From Kitasatospora sp. MAA4 (GTDB lineage: Bacteria; Actinomycetota; Actinomycetes; Streptomycetales; Streptomycetaceae), in NCBI RefSeq assembly GCF_029893355.1, contig NZ_JARZAI010000007.1:186001-250000 (forward strand): 64,000 nt of DNA. Direction: 5' to 3'. The notes under the pieces were generated by a model. It searched no databases, was not told the origin of the DNA, and saw only the letters and a list, made by a program, of their open reading frames with translations. The position numbers and the translations under genes were made by a program. Positions 1-13,797 of this stretch are shown one piece after another. The first letter of the stretch is position 1; each line of letters starts with the position of its first letter.

Positions 1-1791
1 CACGTCCGCGCCCGAACCGGAGGTGCCGGTGGAGTACGAGAGCATCGCGATCCGCGGCTCGACGCCGAACTGCGCGGCCGTCTCGGCGGACTGGATCGCG
101 ATGTCGGCCAGCTGCTGGGCGTCCGGGTCGGGGTTGACCGCGCAGTCGCCGTAGACCAGCACCCGGTCGGCCAGGCACATGAAGAAGACCGAGGAGACGA
201 TCGCCGCGCCCGGGGCGGTCTTGATCACCTCGAACGCCGGGCGGATGGTGGCCGCGGTGGAGTGCACGGCGCCGGAGACCATCCCGTCGGCGATGCCCTC
301 CTGGACCATCAGGGTGCCGAAGTAGCTGACGTCGGTGACCACGTCCAGGGCCAGCTCGACGGTCATCCCCTTGTGCGCGCGCAGTTCGGCGTAGAGCTCG
401 GCGAAGCGCTGGCGCAGCGGGCTGGTGGCCGGGTCGACGATCCGGACCCTGGACCGGTCGGCGGCCTCCTCGCCGGCGGCGTCCTCCTGGGGCAGCGCGA
501 TGCCCAGGCTCGCGGCCTTGCGGCGGACCGCGTCCACCTCGCCGAGCAGCGTGAGGTCGCAGATGTTGCGGCGCAGCAGGATCTCGGTGGCCCGCAGCAC
601 CCGCTCCTCGGCGCCCTCCGGCAGCACCACATGTTGCCTTCGCGCGCGAGCCCGCTCCAGCAACTCGTGCTCGAACATCATCGGGGTCACCCGCTCGGAC
701 CGGCTCAGCTCGATCCGGTTGGTCAACTCGGCGGTGTCGACGTGCAGTTCGAACAGGCCCAGCGCGATCTCGGCCTTCCGCGGGCTGGCCGCGGTGAGTC
801 GGCCCTCCAAGTGCGTCAGGGTGGCGGCGGTGGGCCAGCTGCCCTCGGGGACGACGGCCACCGGCGTGCCGGGGGCGAGCCGGGCGGCCAGCGCCATGAC
901 GTTCGGACCGGGGTGCTGGCCGAGCGTCAGCAGAACGCCGGCGATCGGCGGGGCGCCGGCCGAGTGGGCGGCGAGCGAGCCGATCAGCAGGTCGGCCCGG
1001 TCCCCGGGGGTGACCACCAGCGCGCCCTCGGTCAGCGCGGGGAGGAAGCTCGGCAGCATCGCGCCGCCGAAGACGAAGCTCCGGACGTCCCGGGCCAGCC
1101 CGGCCGCGTCGCCGAGCAGCACCTCGGCGCCGGTCGCCTCGACCAGCTGGGCGACGGTCGGCGCGGCGAGCGCGGGCTCCTCGGGCAGCACGTACGCGGG
1201 GACCGGCAGCTTGGCGACGAGCCCGCGCAGCACCTGCTGCTTGGCGCTCGGCGCGACCCGGTTGGCGACCATGGCCAGCGTCGAGCAGCCGAGGTCGGTG
1301 TAGGCGCGGTGCGCGTTGCGCACCTCGGCGACCACGGCCTCCGGGTCCTGGTGGTGGCCGCCGACCACCGGCAGCACCCAGGCGCCGAACTCGTTGGCGA
1401 GCCGGGCGTTGAAGGCCAGCTCGTCGGGGATGTTGGTGTCCGCGAAGTCGGTTCCGAGCACCAGCACCGTCTGGCAGGAGCGCTCCACCGCGCGGAACCG
1501 GTCGACCAGGGTGCTGACCAGCTCGTCCTGTCCCTGCGCGGCCTGGAGCGCGGCCGCCTCCTCGTAGGTGAGGCCGTAGAGCTCGGTGGCCGGCAGGTCG
1601 AGCCGGTAGCGGGCCCGGAGCAGTTCGACCACATGGTCGGTGCCCGGCTCGCCCGGTGCCGCGGCGTGCACCAGCGGGCGGAAGATCCCGACCCGGTCCA
1701 CCTGGCGGGTGAGCAGCTCCATCACGCCCAGCTCCACCGCCTGTCGGCCGTCGCCGCGGTCGATCCCGGTCACGTACACGCTGCGGGCCAC
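1..1791 (-). CDS. pta: Phosphate acetyltransferase, C-terminus cut off by the window edge
   Basis: Converts acetyl-CoA and phosphate to acetyl phosphate and CoA in the cytoplasm, normally paired with acetate kinase. The visible 597 residues start VARSVYVTGIDRGDGRQ, the nucleotide-binding-like N-terminal domain of long-form Pta; the regulatory DRTGG-type middle and the start of the catalytic PTA/PTB domain follow (for example QSAETAAQFGVEPRIAML near the edge). Roughly the last 100 residues of a family of about 700 lie outside. The GTG start is chosen because the protein aligns there with remembered Streptomyces Pta. It lies 59 bp downstream of glgB on the same strand, so it may be read from the glg operon or its own promoter. 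No ackA is visible. Identification is firm. Confidence 0.93.
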   Translation of the reverse strand, partial: MARSVYVTGIDRGDGRQAVELGVMELLTRQVDRVGIFRPLVHAAAPGEPGTDHVVELLRARYRLDLPATELYGLTYEEAAALQAAQGQDELVSTLVDRFRAVERSCQTVLVLGTDFADTNIPDELAFNARLANEFGAWVLPVVGGHHQDPEAVVAEVRNAHRAYTDLGCSTLAMVANRVAPSAKQQVLRGLVAKLPVPAYVLPEEPALAAPTVAQLVEATGAEVLLGDAAGLARDVRSFVFGGAMLPSFLPALTEGALVVTPGDRADLLIGSLAAHSAGAPPIAGVLLTLGQHPGPNVMALAARLAPGTPVAVVPEGSWPTAATLTHLEGRLTAASPRKAEIALGLFELHVDTAELTNRIELSRSERVTPMMFEHELLERARARRQHVVLPEGAEERVLRATEILLRRNICDLTLLGEVDAVRRKAASLGIALPQEDAAGEEAADRSRVRIVDPATSPLRQRFAELYAELRAHKGMTVELALDVVTDVSYFGTLMVQEGIADGMVSGAVHSTAATIRPAFEVIKTAPGAAIVSSVFFMCLADRVLVYGDCAVNPDPDAQQLADIAIQSAETAAQFGVEPRIAMLSYSTGTSGSGADV

Positions 1792-1850
1792 GCGAGTCTC
1801 TCCGTTCGGAATGCCGGTCGGTCAGACCCGACCATACCTTTGGGGGACTT

Positions 1851-4223
<2,373 letters not shown>

Positions 4224-4269
4224 GGCGGGGTCCTCCAGGCAGGGGGCGGGTTTCCGGTGGTTGGGCAGG

Positions 4270-5793
4270 TCAGGGTGCGGTGGCGAGCCGGTGGATCGCG
4301 GTGAGCGGGATCGGCAGCCAGCCCGGCCGGTGCCGCGCCTCGTACACCACCTCGTACACCGCCTTGTCGATCTCCAGCGCCCGCAGCAGCTCCGGGGAGC
4401 TCGCCGGATCGGTCCCCCCGGCGGCGGTGTAGCCGGCGCAGTACGCCGTCCGGTTGCGCGCCGCCCAGCTGGCCGCGAGGTGCGCCAGCTCCGGATCCGG
4501 CTCGGCCCCGGCCAGCAGGTGCGCCGCCGCGTAGTCGAACGAGCGCAGCATCGCCGCGACGTCCCGCAGCGCGGGTTGCGGCAGCCGACGCTCGGCCACC
4601 GACTTGGCCGGCTCGCCCTCGAAGTCGAGCAGGACCCAGCCGTGCGGGGTGCGCATCGCCTGGCCGAGGTGCAGGTCGCCGTGGATCCGCTGGACCGTCA
4701 GCCCGGTCAGATGATCGGCCGTCAGCTGGCGGAAGGCGGTGTGCAGGGCGGGCCGGTAGCGGCGCAGGGCCGGGACGGCCGCCGCCGCCACGTCCAGGCG
4801 CTCGGCCATCGCGGTGGCCAGCCGGACGGTCTCCTCGCGGTCCAGCCGGGCGACCGGCAGCGCGCGGGCCAGCACCCGGTGCACCTCGGCGGTGGCCCGC
4901 CCGAGCCGGTGCGCCTCGACCGCGAAGTTGCCCGGGCTCGGATCGCCCTTGAGCCTGGCCACCTGGTCGAGTGCCAGCTCCCAGCCGTCCTCCGCGTCCG
5001 GCAGGAACCGCTGCAGCAGGCCCAGGGTGGCCGGTTCGGTGGCCTCCATCCGGCTCTCGAACCAGGCCGCCACCCGGGGGATCCGGGTGCTGCCGGCCCG
5101 CGACAGGGCGAGCGAGAGTTCGAGGTCCGGATTGGTGCCCGGGCTGATCCGGCGGAAGAGCTTGAGGATGAAGGAGGTGCCGAAGATGACCGAGGTGTTG
5201 CTCTGTTCGGCGGTGCCCGCGCGGCCCGGCAGGTCGCTGGGCAGGCCGGGGCCCGGGGTGCGGCGGAACGCCAGTGGGCCGAAGCGGTCGGCGGTGGCCA
5301 GATGGCCGAGCAGCCGTCCGGTCAGCTCCGGGTCGTGCACCGCGTCGTACAGCGCGGCGCCGTCGTACGGTCCGTGCGTGAGGCCGCCGAGCAGCGCGTC
5401 CGGACCGAGTCCGGCCGGGGCCTCGGCGCGCAGGCCGAGCAGCAGTTGGTAGATGTCCGCGTTGCTGCCGTGCTCGACGCGCAGCAGCAGGTGGACCATC
5501 GCCGGGTCGCCGGTGAGCAGCGGCGTGGCGGAGAGCGGGCGCAGCCCGGTGATCGCCTGCCCCTTCCCGGCGTACCACCGCTGTCCGGGCAGCCAGGCGG
5601 CGATCAGTGGCAGAGCGGCTTGAACCAGTTCTCCGACCGCGAGCGAGCTGCTGCTGCGCGGTCTGCTGCCGTACGTACCGGGGGCATATGCCCCGGCACC
5701 GCGGGGCGCGGCACCGTGCGGCCCGCCCGGACCGCGTGGCGCGGTACCCGCGTCGCGGTGGACGTGGGCTTGAGAACGGGAGATTTCCGACAT
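4270..5793 (-). CDS. mak: Maltokinase
   Basis: Phosphorylates maltose with ATP to maltose 1-phosphate, the donor used by GlgE. The 507-residue protein has an Ala/Pro/Gly/Ser-rich N-terminal stretch (about 1-55), then the maltokinase core beginning [14 protein letters not shown], and an aminoglycoside-phosphotransferase-like kinase lobe with HGDLHLGQ near residue 370 (catalytic Asp) and DFEGEP near 389 (metal-binding Asp). I chose the ATG at MSEISRSQ because AAAGGGAG precedes it at good spacing; a longer open frame reaching back into treS has no such support. It lies between treS and glgB on the same strand, which fixes its pathway role. The 229-bp gap to treS contains a hairpin. Confidence 0.93.
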   Translation of the reverse strand: MSEISRSQAHVHRDAGTAPRGPGGPHGAAPRGAGAYAPGTYGSRPRSSSSLAVGELVQAALPLIAAWLPGQRWYAGKGQAITGLRPLSATPLLTGDPAMVHLLLRVEHGSNADIYQLLLGLRAEAPAGLGPDALLGGLTHGPYDGAALYDAVHDPELTGRLLGHLATADRFGPLAFRRTPGPGLPSDLPGRAGTAEQSNTSVIFGTSFILKLFRRISPGTNPDLELSLALSRAGSTRIPRVAAWFESRMEATEPATLGLLQRFLPDAEDGWELALDQVARLKGDPSPGNFAVEAHRLGRATAEVHRVLARALPVARLDREETVRLATAMAERLDVAAAAVPALRRYRPALHTAFRQLTADHLTGLTVQRIHGDLHLGQAMRTPHGWVLLDFEGEPAKSVAERRLPQPALRDVAAMLRSFDYAAAHLLAGAEPDPELAHLAASWAARNRTAYCAGYTAAGGTDPASSPELLRALEIDKAVYEVVYEARHRPGWLPIPLTAIHRLATAP

Positions 5794-5965
5794 GGCTCCC
5801 TTTCCCCGGAAACGGGCTGACGACCCGACGGGTCTGGCCGGGCCCGCCAGTCTTCCGGATTTCGGCGGTGCTGCTGCGGCGGCACGCGAGGGAGACTCGG
5901 GTGTCACGCCTGAGAGTGGGTACTCGTTGGGCTGTTCTCCGTACCTGCTGGCGCGCGGCCCGTTT

Positions 5966-5995
5966 GGGGGCGTGCGACGGAACTCGCGCGCCCCC
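5966..5995 (-). terminator. Intra-operon hairpin between treS and mak
   Basis: An 11-nt inverted repeat, GGGGGCGTGCG at 5966-5976 and CGCGCGCCCCC at 5985-5995, has one non-Watson-Crick position. It lies just after the treS stop. There is no U-tract, so it is more likely a partial attenuator or mRNA stabiliser than a full terminator. Confidence 0.4.
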
Positions 5996-6022
5996 ACGGT
6001 GAACCAGGAGCCAGCTGGATCG

Positions 6023-7722
6023 TTACTGCGCTCCGGGCTTGCGCAGCTGGAACCAGTAGAAGCCGTGGCCCGCGAGAGTGAGCAGGTACGGCCACTCACC
6101 GATCGACGGGAAACGCACCCCGCCGATCAGCTCGACCGGGTAGCGGCCTCCGTACTGCCGCAGGTCGAGCTCGGTCGGCTGAGCGAACCGGGAGAAGTTG
6201 TTCACGCACATCACGAGATCCCCCTCGTGCTCGCGCACGAAGGCCAGCACGGCCGGGTTGCTCGACGGGAGTTCCGTGTAACTGCCCAGGCCGAAGGCCG
6301 GGTTGAGCTTGCGGATCTCGATCATCCGACGCGTCCAGTGCAGCAGCGAGGACGAACTGCTCTGCTGCGCTTCGACGTTGGTCACCTGGTAGCCGTACAC
6401 CGGATCCATGATGGGCGGCAGACTGAGCCTGCCCGGGTCGGCGGAGGAGAAACCCGCGTTGCGGTCGGGCGTCCACTGCATGGGAGTTCGAACGCCGTCC
6501 CGGTCGCCCAGCCAGATGTTGTCGCCCATCCCGATCTCGTCCCCGTAGTAGAGGACCGGCGAGCCGGGCAGTGACAGCAGCAGGGCGGTGAAGAGCTCGA
6601 TCTGGTTGCGGTCGTTCTCCAGCAGCGGCGCGAGCCGGCGGCGGATGCCCACGTTGGCCCGCATCCGTGGGTCCTTCGCGTACTCCGCGTACATGTAGTC
6701 GCGCTCCTCGTCGGTGACCATCTCCAGGGTCAGCTCGTCGTGGTTGCGCAGGAAGATGCCCCACTGGCAGCCGGACGGGATGGTCGGCGTCTTGGCGAGG
6801 ATTTCCGACACCGGGTAGCGGCTCTCGCGCCGCACCGCCATGAAGATCCGCGGCATCACCGGGAAGTGGAACGCCATGTGGCACTCGTCGCCGCCGGAGC
6901 CGAAGTCGCCGAAGTAGTCGACCACGTCCTCCGGCCACTGGTTGGCCTCGGCGAGCAGCACGGTGTCCGGGTAGTCCGCGTCGATCTCCTTGCGGACCCG
7001 GGCCAGGAACTCGTGGGTCTCCGGGAGGTTCTCGCAGTTGGTGCCCTCGCGCGCGAAGAGGTACGGCACCGCGTCCAGCCGGAACCCGTCGATGCCCAGG
7101 TCCAGCCAGAACCGCAGGCCGCCGATCATCTCCTCCTGGACCCGCGGGTTGTCGTAGTTCAGGTCCGGCTGGTGGGAGAAGAACCGGTGCCAGAAGTACT
7201 GCTTGCGGACCGGGTCGTAGGTCCAGTTGGAGGTCTCGGTGTCGACGAAGATGATCCGCGCGTCCGGGTACTGCTTGTCGTCGTCGGCCCACATGTAGAA
7301 GTCGCCGTACGGGCCGTCCGGGTCGTTGCGCGAGGCCTGGAACCACGGGTGCTGGTCGCTGGTGTGGTTCATCACGAAGTCGATGATCACGCGCATGCCG
7401 CGCTTGTGGGCGGCGTCCACGAACTCCACGAAGTCGGCCAGGTCGCCGAACTCGGGCAGCACCGATTTGTAGTCGGACACGTCGTAGCCGCCGTCGCGCA
7501 GCGGGGAGGCGAAGAAGGGGGGGATCCAGAGGCAGTCGACTCCCAGCCACTGCAGGTAGTCGAGCTTCGAGGTGAGCCCCTTGAGGTCGCCGACACCGTC
7601 GCCGTTGCTGTCCTGGAAGGACCGCACCAGCACCTCGTAGAAGACCGCACGCTTGAACCACTCCGGGTCCAGGTCCTTCTTCTCGGTGTCCGCGAAGGTG
7701 TCGTGGACGGGCTCATTCACAA

Positions 7723-7726
<4 letters not shown>
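6023..7726 (-). CDS. treS: Trehalose synthase (maltose alpha-D-glucosyltransferase)
   Basis: Interconverts trehalose and maltose; in this gene context it supplies maltose to Mak. The 567 residues match the usual length of TreS without a fused maltokinase. GH13 motifs are visible: [14 protein letters not shown], the nucleophile Asp218 in [22 protein letters not shown], and [12 protein letters not shown]. The GTG start is set by GGAGG 8 nt upstream and by its 4-bp GTGA overlap with the glgE stop, a sign of translational coupling. A second in-frame GTG lies two codons later. The gene sits between glgE and mak. Confidence 0.96.
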
Positions 7727-9912
<2,186 letters not shown>

Positions 9913-10568
9913 GCCAAACTCCTGCCCGAGATCGGCGGCAGCTCCCACGACGGTTCCAGGGCCGGGGAGTACCGGGAGGACTGCTGGGTGGGGGACTGAC
10001 AAGCGATCGGAGCCTGCCCGTACCACCGTGTCCGGGGGACCGGTCGACTCCGGGCGCCCACGATGGTCCGGAACGTGCGAGACGGCGCACGTCCCGGCGC
10101 GCGGCCTCGCGGCCCGCCCGGAGGGCGATCCGACCCACCCCGGGAACGATCCGGGCAGGTTTGAGGACACGCATTGGCACACGCGGGAGGACGCCGCGTC
10201 GGCCGAGTGGGCTAATGGGGGGTCAGGGGGAGGTGTTGCGCACAGAGCACCGGCCGCGCCGCACGAGTTTCGCCACCCATGCCGCACCCGCTTCGACAGC
10301 GGCCTGTGCACATCCTCGCACTGTTCGTAGCTCTTACCACTCGGTCGGGGCTCAGTTCCGGGAGGAGCGGGGGAGCAGACAGGCCATCATCGGCCGTGAA
10401 AGCACGGGGGTGGCGCGCGCCGGTGGTGCGCGGGCGGGAGTGCGCGCGCCTTATGCGCCCCCCGTGCATCCACATGCGCCGGTTGCGATCTTTCCCATCG
10501 CCCGAATGGCGCTCAGATACGAGAGTTGACGCCCCATCATCGCTGTGGGGCGGTCTACGCTTCGGGCC
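9913..10568. promoter_or_regulatory. Divergent glgE/glgP intergenic region
   Basis: These 656 bp between oppositely oriented glgE and glgP must hold both promoters. I see no good -35/-10 pair. A TTGACG at about 10525 is followed by TACGCT 24 bp later, which is too far apart for a normal promoter. The open frames running through it have no ribosome-binding sites and no recognisable protein, so I treat it as noncoding. Confidence 0.5.
10530..10552. promoter_or_regulatory. Inverted repeat just upstream of glgP
   Basis: CGCCCCA (10530-10536) and TGGGGCG (10546-10552) form a perfect 7-bp inverted repeat ending 16 bp before the glgP GTG. It could be an operator or an mRNA leader hairpin affecting the ribosome-binding region; I cannot tell which. 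Confidence 0.35.
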
Positions 10569-13211
10569 GTGAAGGCCATCCGCAGATTCACCGTCCGCAC
10601 CGTCCTGCCCGAACAACTCCAACCGCTGCACGAGCTCGCGCTCAACCTGCGCTGGTCCTGGCACCCCGAGACCCGGGAGCTGTTCCGCTCGGTCGATCCC
10701 GGTGTGTGGGAGGCCGTCGGCGAGGACCCGGTCCGGTTGCTGGGCGAAGTCCCGGCGGCCCGCCTCGCGGCGCTCGCCGCCGACCGGCGGTTCCTGCGCA
10801 GGCTCGGCGACCTCGCCGACGACCTGCACGACTACCTGAGCGCCCCGCGCTGGTACCAGAGCGCGCAGCCCCTGGGCGAGGGAGTCGGCCCGCTGCCGAG
10901 CGCCATCGCCTACTTCTCGCCCGAGTACGGCATCACCGCGGCCCTGCCGCAGTACTCCGGCGGCCTGGGCATCCTGGCCGGCGACCACCTGAAGGCCGCC
11001 AGCGACCTCGGCGTCCCGATCATCGGCGTCGGGCTCTTCTACCGGCACGGCTACTTCCGCCAGTCGCTCAACCGGGACGGCTGGCAGCAGGAGCGCTACC
11101 CGCTGCTCGACCCCGACGAACTCGCCGTCAGCCTGCTGCGCGAGCCGGACGGCACGCCGTGCCGGGTCGACCTCGCGCTGCCCGCAGGCCGCACGCTGGC
11201 CGCCCAGATCTGGAAGGCCCAGGTCGGGCGGGTCCCGCTGCTGCTGCTCGACTCCGACGTCGAGGCCAACGCCGCCGCCGAACGCGACGTCACCGACCGC
11301 CTCTACGGCGGCGGCAGCGAGCACCGGCTGCTGCAGGAGATGCTGCTGGGCATCGGCGGGGTGCGCGCGGTGCGCACGTTCTGCCGGCTCACCGGCCACC
11401 CGGCCCCCGAGGTGTTCCACAGCAACGAGGGCCACGCCGGGTTCCTCGGCATCGAGCGGATCCGCGAGCTGGTCGCTCCCGGTTCCGACACCCCGGACTT
11501 CGCCGCCGCGCTGGAGGCCGTCCGGGCGGGCACCCTCTTCACCACCCACACCCCCGTCCCCGCCGGCATCGACCGCTTCGACCGCGAGCTGGTGTCCCGG
11601 CACTTCACCGGCGACGCGGCGCTGCCCGGCGTCCCGGTCGACCAGGTGCTCGCGCTGGGCGTGGAGACCTGGCCGGGCGGCGACCCCAAGCTCTTCAACA
11701 TGGCCGCGATGGGCCTGCGGCTCGCCCAGCGCGCCAACGGCGTGAGCACGCTGCACGGCGAGGTCAGCCGTTCCATGTTCAGCGCGCTGTGGCCGGGCTT
11801 CGACGCCGCCGAGGTGCCGATCACCTCGATCACCAACGGCGTGCACGCCCCGACCTGGATCGACCCGGCCGTGGTCCGGCTCGCCGCCGCCCAGGTCGGC
11901 GCCGAGCGGGCCGACAACGCCATGATCACCGGCACCGACCAGCGCTGGACCGGTGTCGAGACAATCGGCGACGCCGAGATCTGGGAGGTCCGGCGGGCGC
12001 TGCGCGCCCAGCTGGTCGACGAGGCCCGCCGCCGGGTCCGCGCCTCCTGGCGCCAGCGCGGCGCCGGCGACGCCGAACTCGGCTGGACCGAGTCGGTGCT
12101 CGACCCCGACGTGCTGACCATCGGCTTCGCCCGCCGGGTGCCCTCCTACAAGCGGCTCACCCTGATGCTGCGCGACCAGGACCGGCTGCGCTCGCTGCTG
12201 CTGCACCCGACCCGGCCGGTGCAGATCGTGGTGGCCGGCAAGGCCCACCCGGCGGACGACGGCGGCAAGCGGCTGATCCAGCAGCTGGTGGCCTTCGCGG
12301 ACGACCCGGCGGTGCGCCACCGGATCGTCTTCCTGCCGGACTACGACATGGCGATGGCCAAGCACCTCTACCCCGGCTGCGACGTCTGGCTCAACAACCC
12401 GCTGCGCCCGCTGGAGGCGTGCGGCACCTCCGGGATGAAGGCCGCGCTCAACGGCTGCCTCAACCTCTCGGTGCTGGACGGCTGGTGGGACGAGTGGTAC
12501 GACGGCCGCAACGGCTGGGCGATCCCCACCGCGGACGGCGCGGGCTTCGACGAGGACCACCGGGACGACGTCGAGGCCGCCGCGCTCTACGACCTGATCG
12601 AGCACCAGGTGGCGGCCCGCTACTACGACCGCGGCCCGGACGACCTGCCGCACGGCTGGATCTCGATGGTCCGGCACACCCTGGTCACCCTCGGCCCCAA
12701 GGTGCTGGCGGGCCGGATGGTGCGCGAGTACGTGCAGAAGCTCTACGCCCCGGCGGCGCTCGCCCAGCGCGAACTGGCCGACGACGGCGCGCAGGTGCTG
12801 GCCCGTTGGAAGGCCAAGGTCCGCGAGGCCTGGCCGGCCGTCCGGGTCGAGCACGTTGACGCGGCCTGCCCCGCCGAGACCCAGGAACTCGGCAGCGCGC
12901 TGGCGCTGCGGGTCCAGGTGGCCCTGGGCACCCTGGAGGCGGTGGACGTGGACGTCCAGGTGGTCTCCGGCGCGGTGGACGAGACCGACCGGATCGGCGC
13001 GGCCGAGGTGCAGACCCTCAAGCCGGTCGGCGGACCGGACCTGGACGGCCGCCAGCGCTACGAGGGCACCCTGGAACTGAGCCGCACCGGCCCGTTCGGC
13101 TACACCGTCCGCATCCTGCCGACCCACCCCCTGCTGGCCTCGGCAGCCGAACTCGGCCTGGTCGCCCTCCCCCAGGAGACCCCCGGAATGGACGCGGGCC
13201 TACTGCGCTGA
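10569..13211 (+). CDS. glgP: Alpha-glucan (glycogen) phosphorylase
   Basis: Releases glucose 1-phosphate from alpha-1,4-glucan, using pyridoxal phosphate. At 880 residues it is of the long actinobacterial type, with the N-terminal DUF3417-like region VKAIRRFTVRTVLPEQL and LNLRWSWH, then SPEYGITAALPQYSGGLGILAGDHLK and FHSNEGHAGFLG, and Lys624 in GTSGMKAALNG as the PLP-binding lysine. The GTG start is preferred over a GTG 8 codons upstream because it matches the family N-terminus. Transcribed away from glgE, so synthesis and degradation of the glucan share one control region. A strong hairpin follows 13 bp after the stop. Confidence 0.95.
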   Translation: MKAIRRFTVRTVLPEQLQPLHELALNLRWSWHPETRELFRSVDPGVWEAVGEDPVRLLGEVPAARLAALAADRRFLRRLGDLADDLHDYLSAPRWYQSAQPLGEGVGPLPSAIAYFSPEYGITAALPQYSGGLGILAGDHLKAASDLGVPIIGVGLFYRHGYFRQSLNRDGWQQERYPLLDPDELAVSLLREPDGTPCRVDLALPAGRTLAAQIWKAQVGRVPLLLLDSDVEANAAAERDVTDRLYGGGSEHRLLQEMLLGIGGVRAVRTFCRLTGHPAPEVFHSNEGHAGFLGIERIRELVAPGSDTPDFAAALEAVRAGTLFTTHTPVPAGIDRFDRELVSRHFTGDAALPGVPVDQVLALGVETWPGGDPKLFNMAAMGLRLAQRANGVSTLHGEVSRSMFSALWPGFDAAEVPITSITNGVHAPTWIDPAVVRLAAAQVGAERADNAMITGTDQRWTGVETIGDAEIWEVRRALRAQLVDEARRRVRASWRQRGAGDAELGWTESVLDPDVLTIGFARRVPSYKRLTLMLRDQDRLRSLLLHPTRPVQIVVAGKAHPADDGGKRLIQQLVAFADDPAVRHRIVFLPDYDMAMAKHLYPGCDVWLNNPLRPLEACGTSGMKAALNGCLNLSVLDGWWDEWYDGRNGWAIPTADGAGFDEDHRDDVEAAALYDLIEHQVAARYYDRGPDDLPHGWISMVRHTLVTLGPKVLAGRMVREYVQKLYAPAALAQRELADDGAQVLARWKAKVREAWPAVRVEHVDAACPAETQELGSALALRVQVALGTLEAVDVDVQVVSGAVDETDRIGAAEVQTLKPVGGPDLDGRQRYEGTLELSRTGPFGYTVRILPTHPLLASAAELGLVALPQETPGMDAGLLR

Positions 13212-13224
13212 GGCTGTCACCCTG

Positions 13225-13261
13225 CTGCCCGGGAAGTCGGTTCGGCCGACTTCCCGGGCAG
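13225..13261 (+). terminator. Terminator hairpin after glgP (GGGAAGTCGG family)
   Basis: Perfect 16-bp arms (13225-13240 and 13246-13261) enclose a TTCGG loop. There is no U-tract. The stem core GGGAAGTCGG/CCGACTTCCC recurs in the hairpins at 16806 and 17883. It closes the glgP transcription unit. Confidence 0.75.
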
Positions 13262-13289
13262 AGCGCTGCCTGGGGCTGATGATTCTCGG

Positions 13290-13320
13290 TGGACAGTTGT
13301 TCACCCTGGGTAGTTATAAT
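13290..13320 (+). promoter_or_regulatory. Candidate promoter of the type VII-like cassette
   Basis: A consensus TATAAT at 13315-13320, rare in this GC-rich sequence, is preceded by TGGACA at 13290-13295. The spacer is 19 bp, longer than ideal. It lies about 40 bp upstream of the first cassette gene, which fits. Confidence 0.5.
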
Positions 13321-13358
13321 CCGCCAATCATCAGGATCAATGGCTCGTGGGGGGCTCG

Positions 13359-13787
13359 ATGACTGACCTGGACTTCGAACGCAGGATGAACCCGTGGCTC
13401 TTCGACGGCTCCGGAAATCTCACCGCGCAGGCGAGGACGCAGTTCCCCGACCTCGCCTCGGACCCCGCGCCGATCGCCTTCGCGGCGTCCGGCGGCGTCC
13501 TGTCGGTGCAGCCCGCGGTGCTGGTGCAGGCGAGTCAGAAGGCGCTCGACCTCCAGGGCAGGGTGCGCACCGAGTGCGATCAGCCCGAGCTGAACGCCAC
13601 GGCGGCGGTCACCGCACTGACCGGTTGGGACACCAGCGCCGCACTGAACACCGCGTGGAGCGTGTGGTCGCAGCAGGTCCAGAACCTCGCCGGCGCCGTC
13701 GGCCAGATAGGCCAGAACCTGCAGGGGAACGCCACCAACTACACCAACGGCGAGCAGCGCAACCAGCGTCGCTTCGCGGGGGAGTGA
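13359..13787 (+). CDS. WXG100/ESAT-6-like small protein
   Basis: A 142-residue protein, predicted mostly helical in its C-terminal half, with no signal peptide. Around residues 88-120 it reads LTGWDTSAALNTAWSVWSQQ, resembling the turn of WXG100-type helical hairpins, although the exact W-x-G is not present. Near the C-terminus YTNGE fits the YxxxD/E signal of type VII secretion substrates. The ATG is preferred over an upstream GTG (13347) because a G-rich ribosome-binding site lies between them. The next gene starts 10 bp downstream and also carries a WXG-like segment, so the two may be partners. No EccC or other secretion core gene is in the window. Function is inferred only. Confidence 0.65.
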   Translation: MTDLDFERRMNPWLFDGSGNLTAQARTQFPDLASDPAPIAFAASGGVLSVQPAVLVQASQKALDLQGRVRTECDQPELNATAAVTALTGWDTSAALNTAWSVWSQQVQNLAGAVGQIGQNLQGNATNYTNGEQRNQRRFAGE

Positions 13788-13797
13788 GGAGTCGGCC

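Noticed and set aside
10526..10560. TTGACG and TACGCT as the glgP promoter
   Set aside because: The spacer is 24 bp, too long for a main-sigma-factor promoter; the inverted repeat between them is recorded instead.
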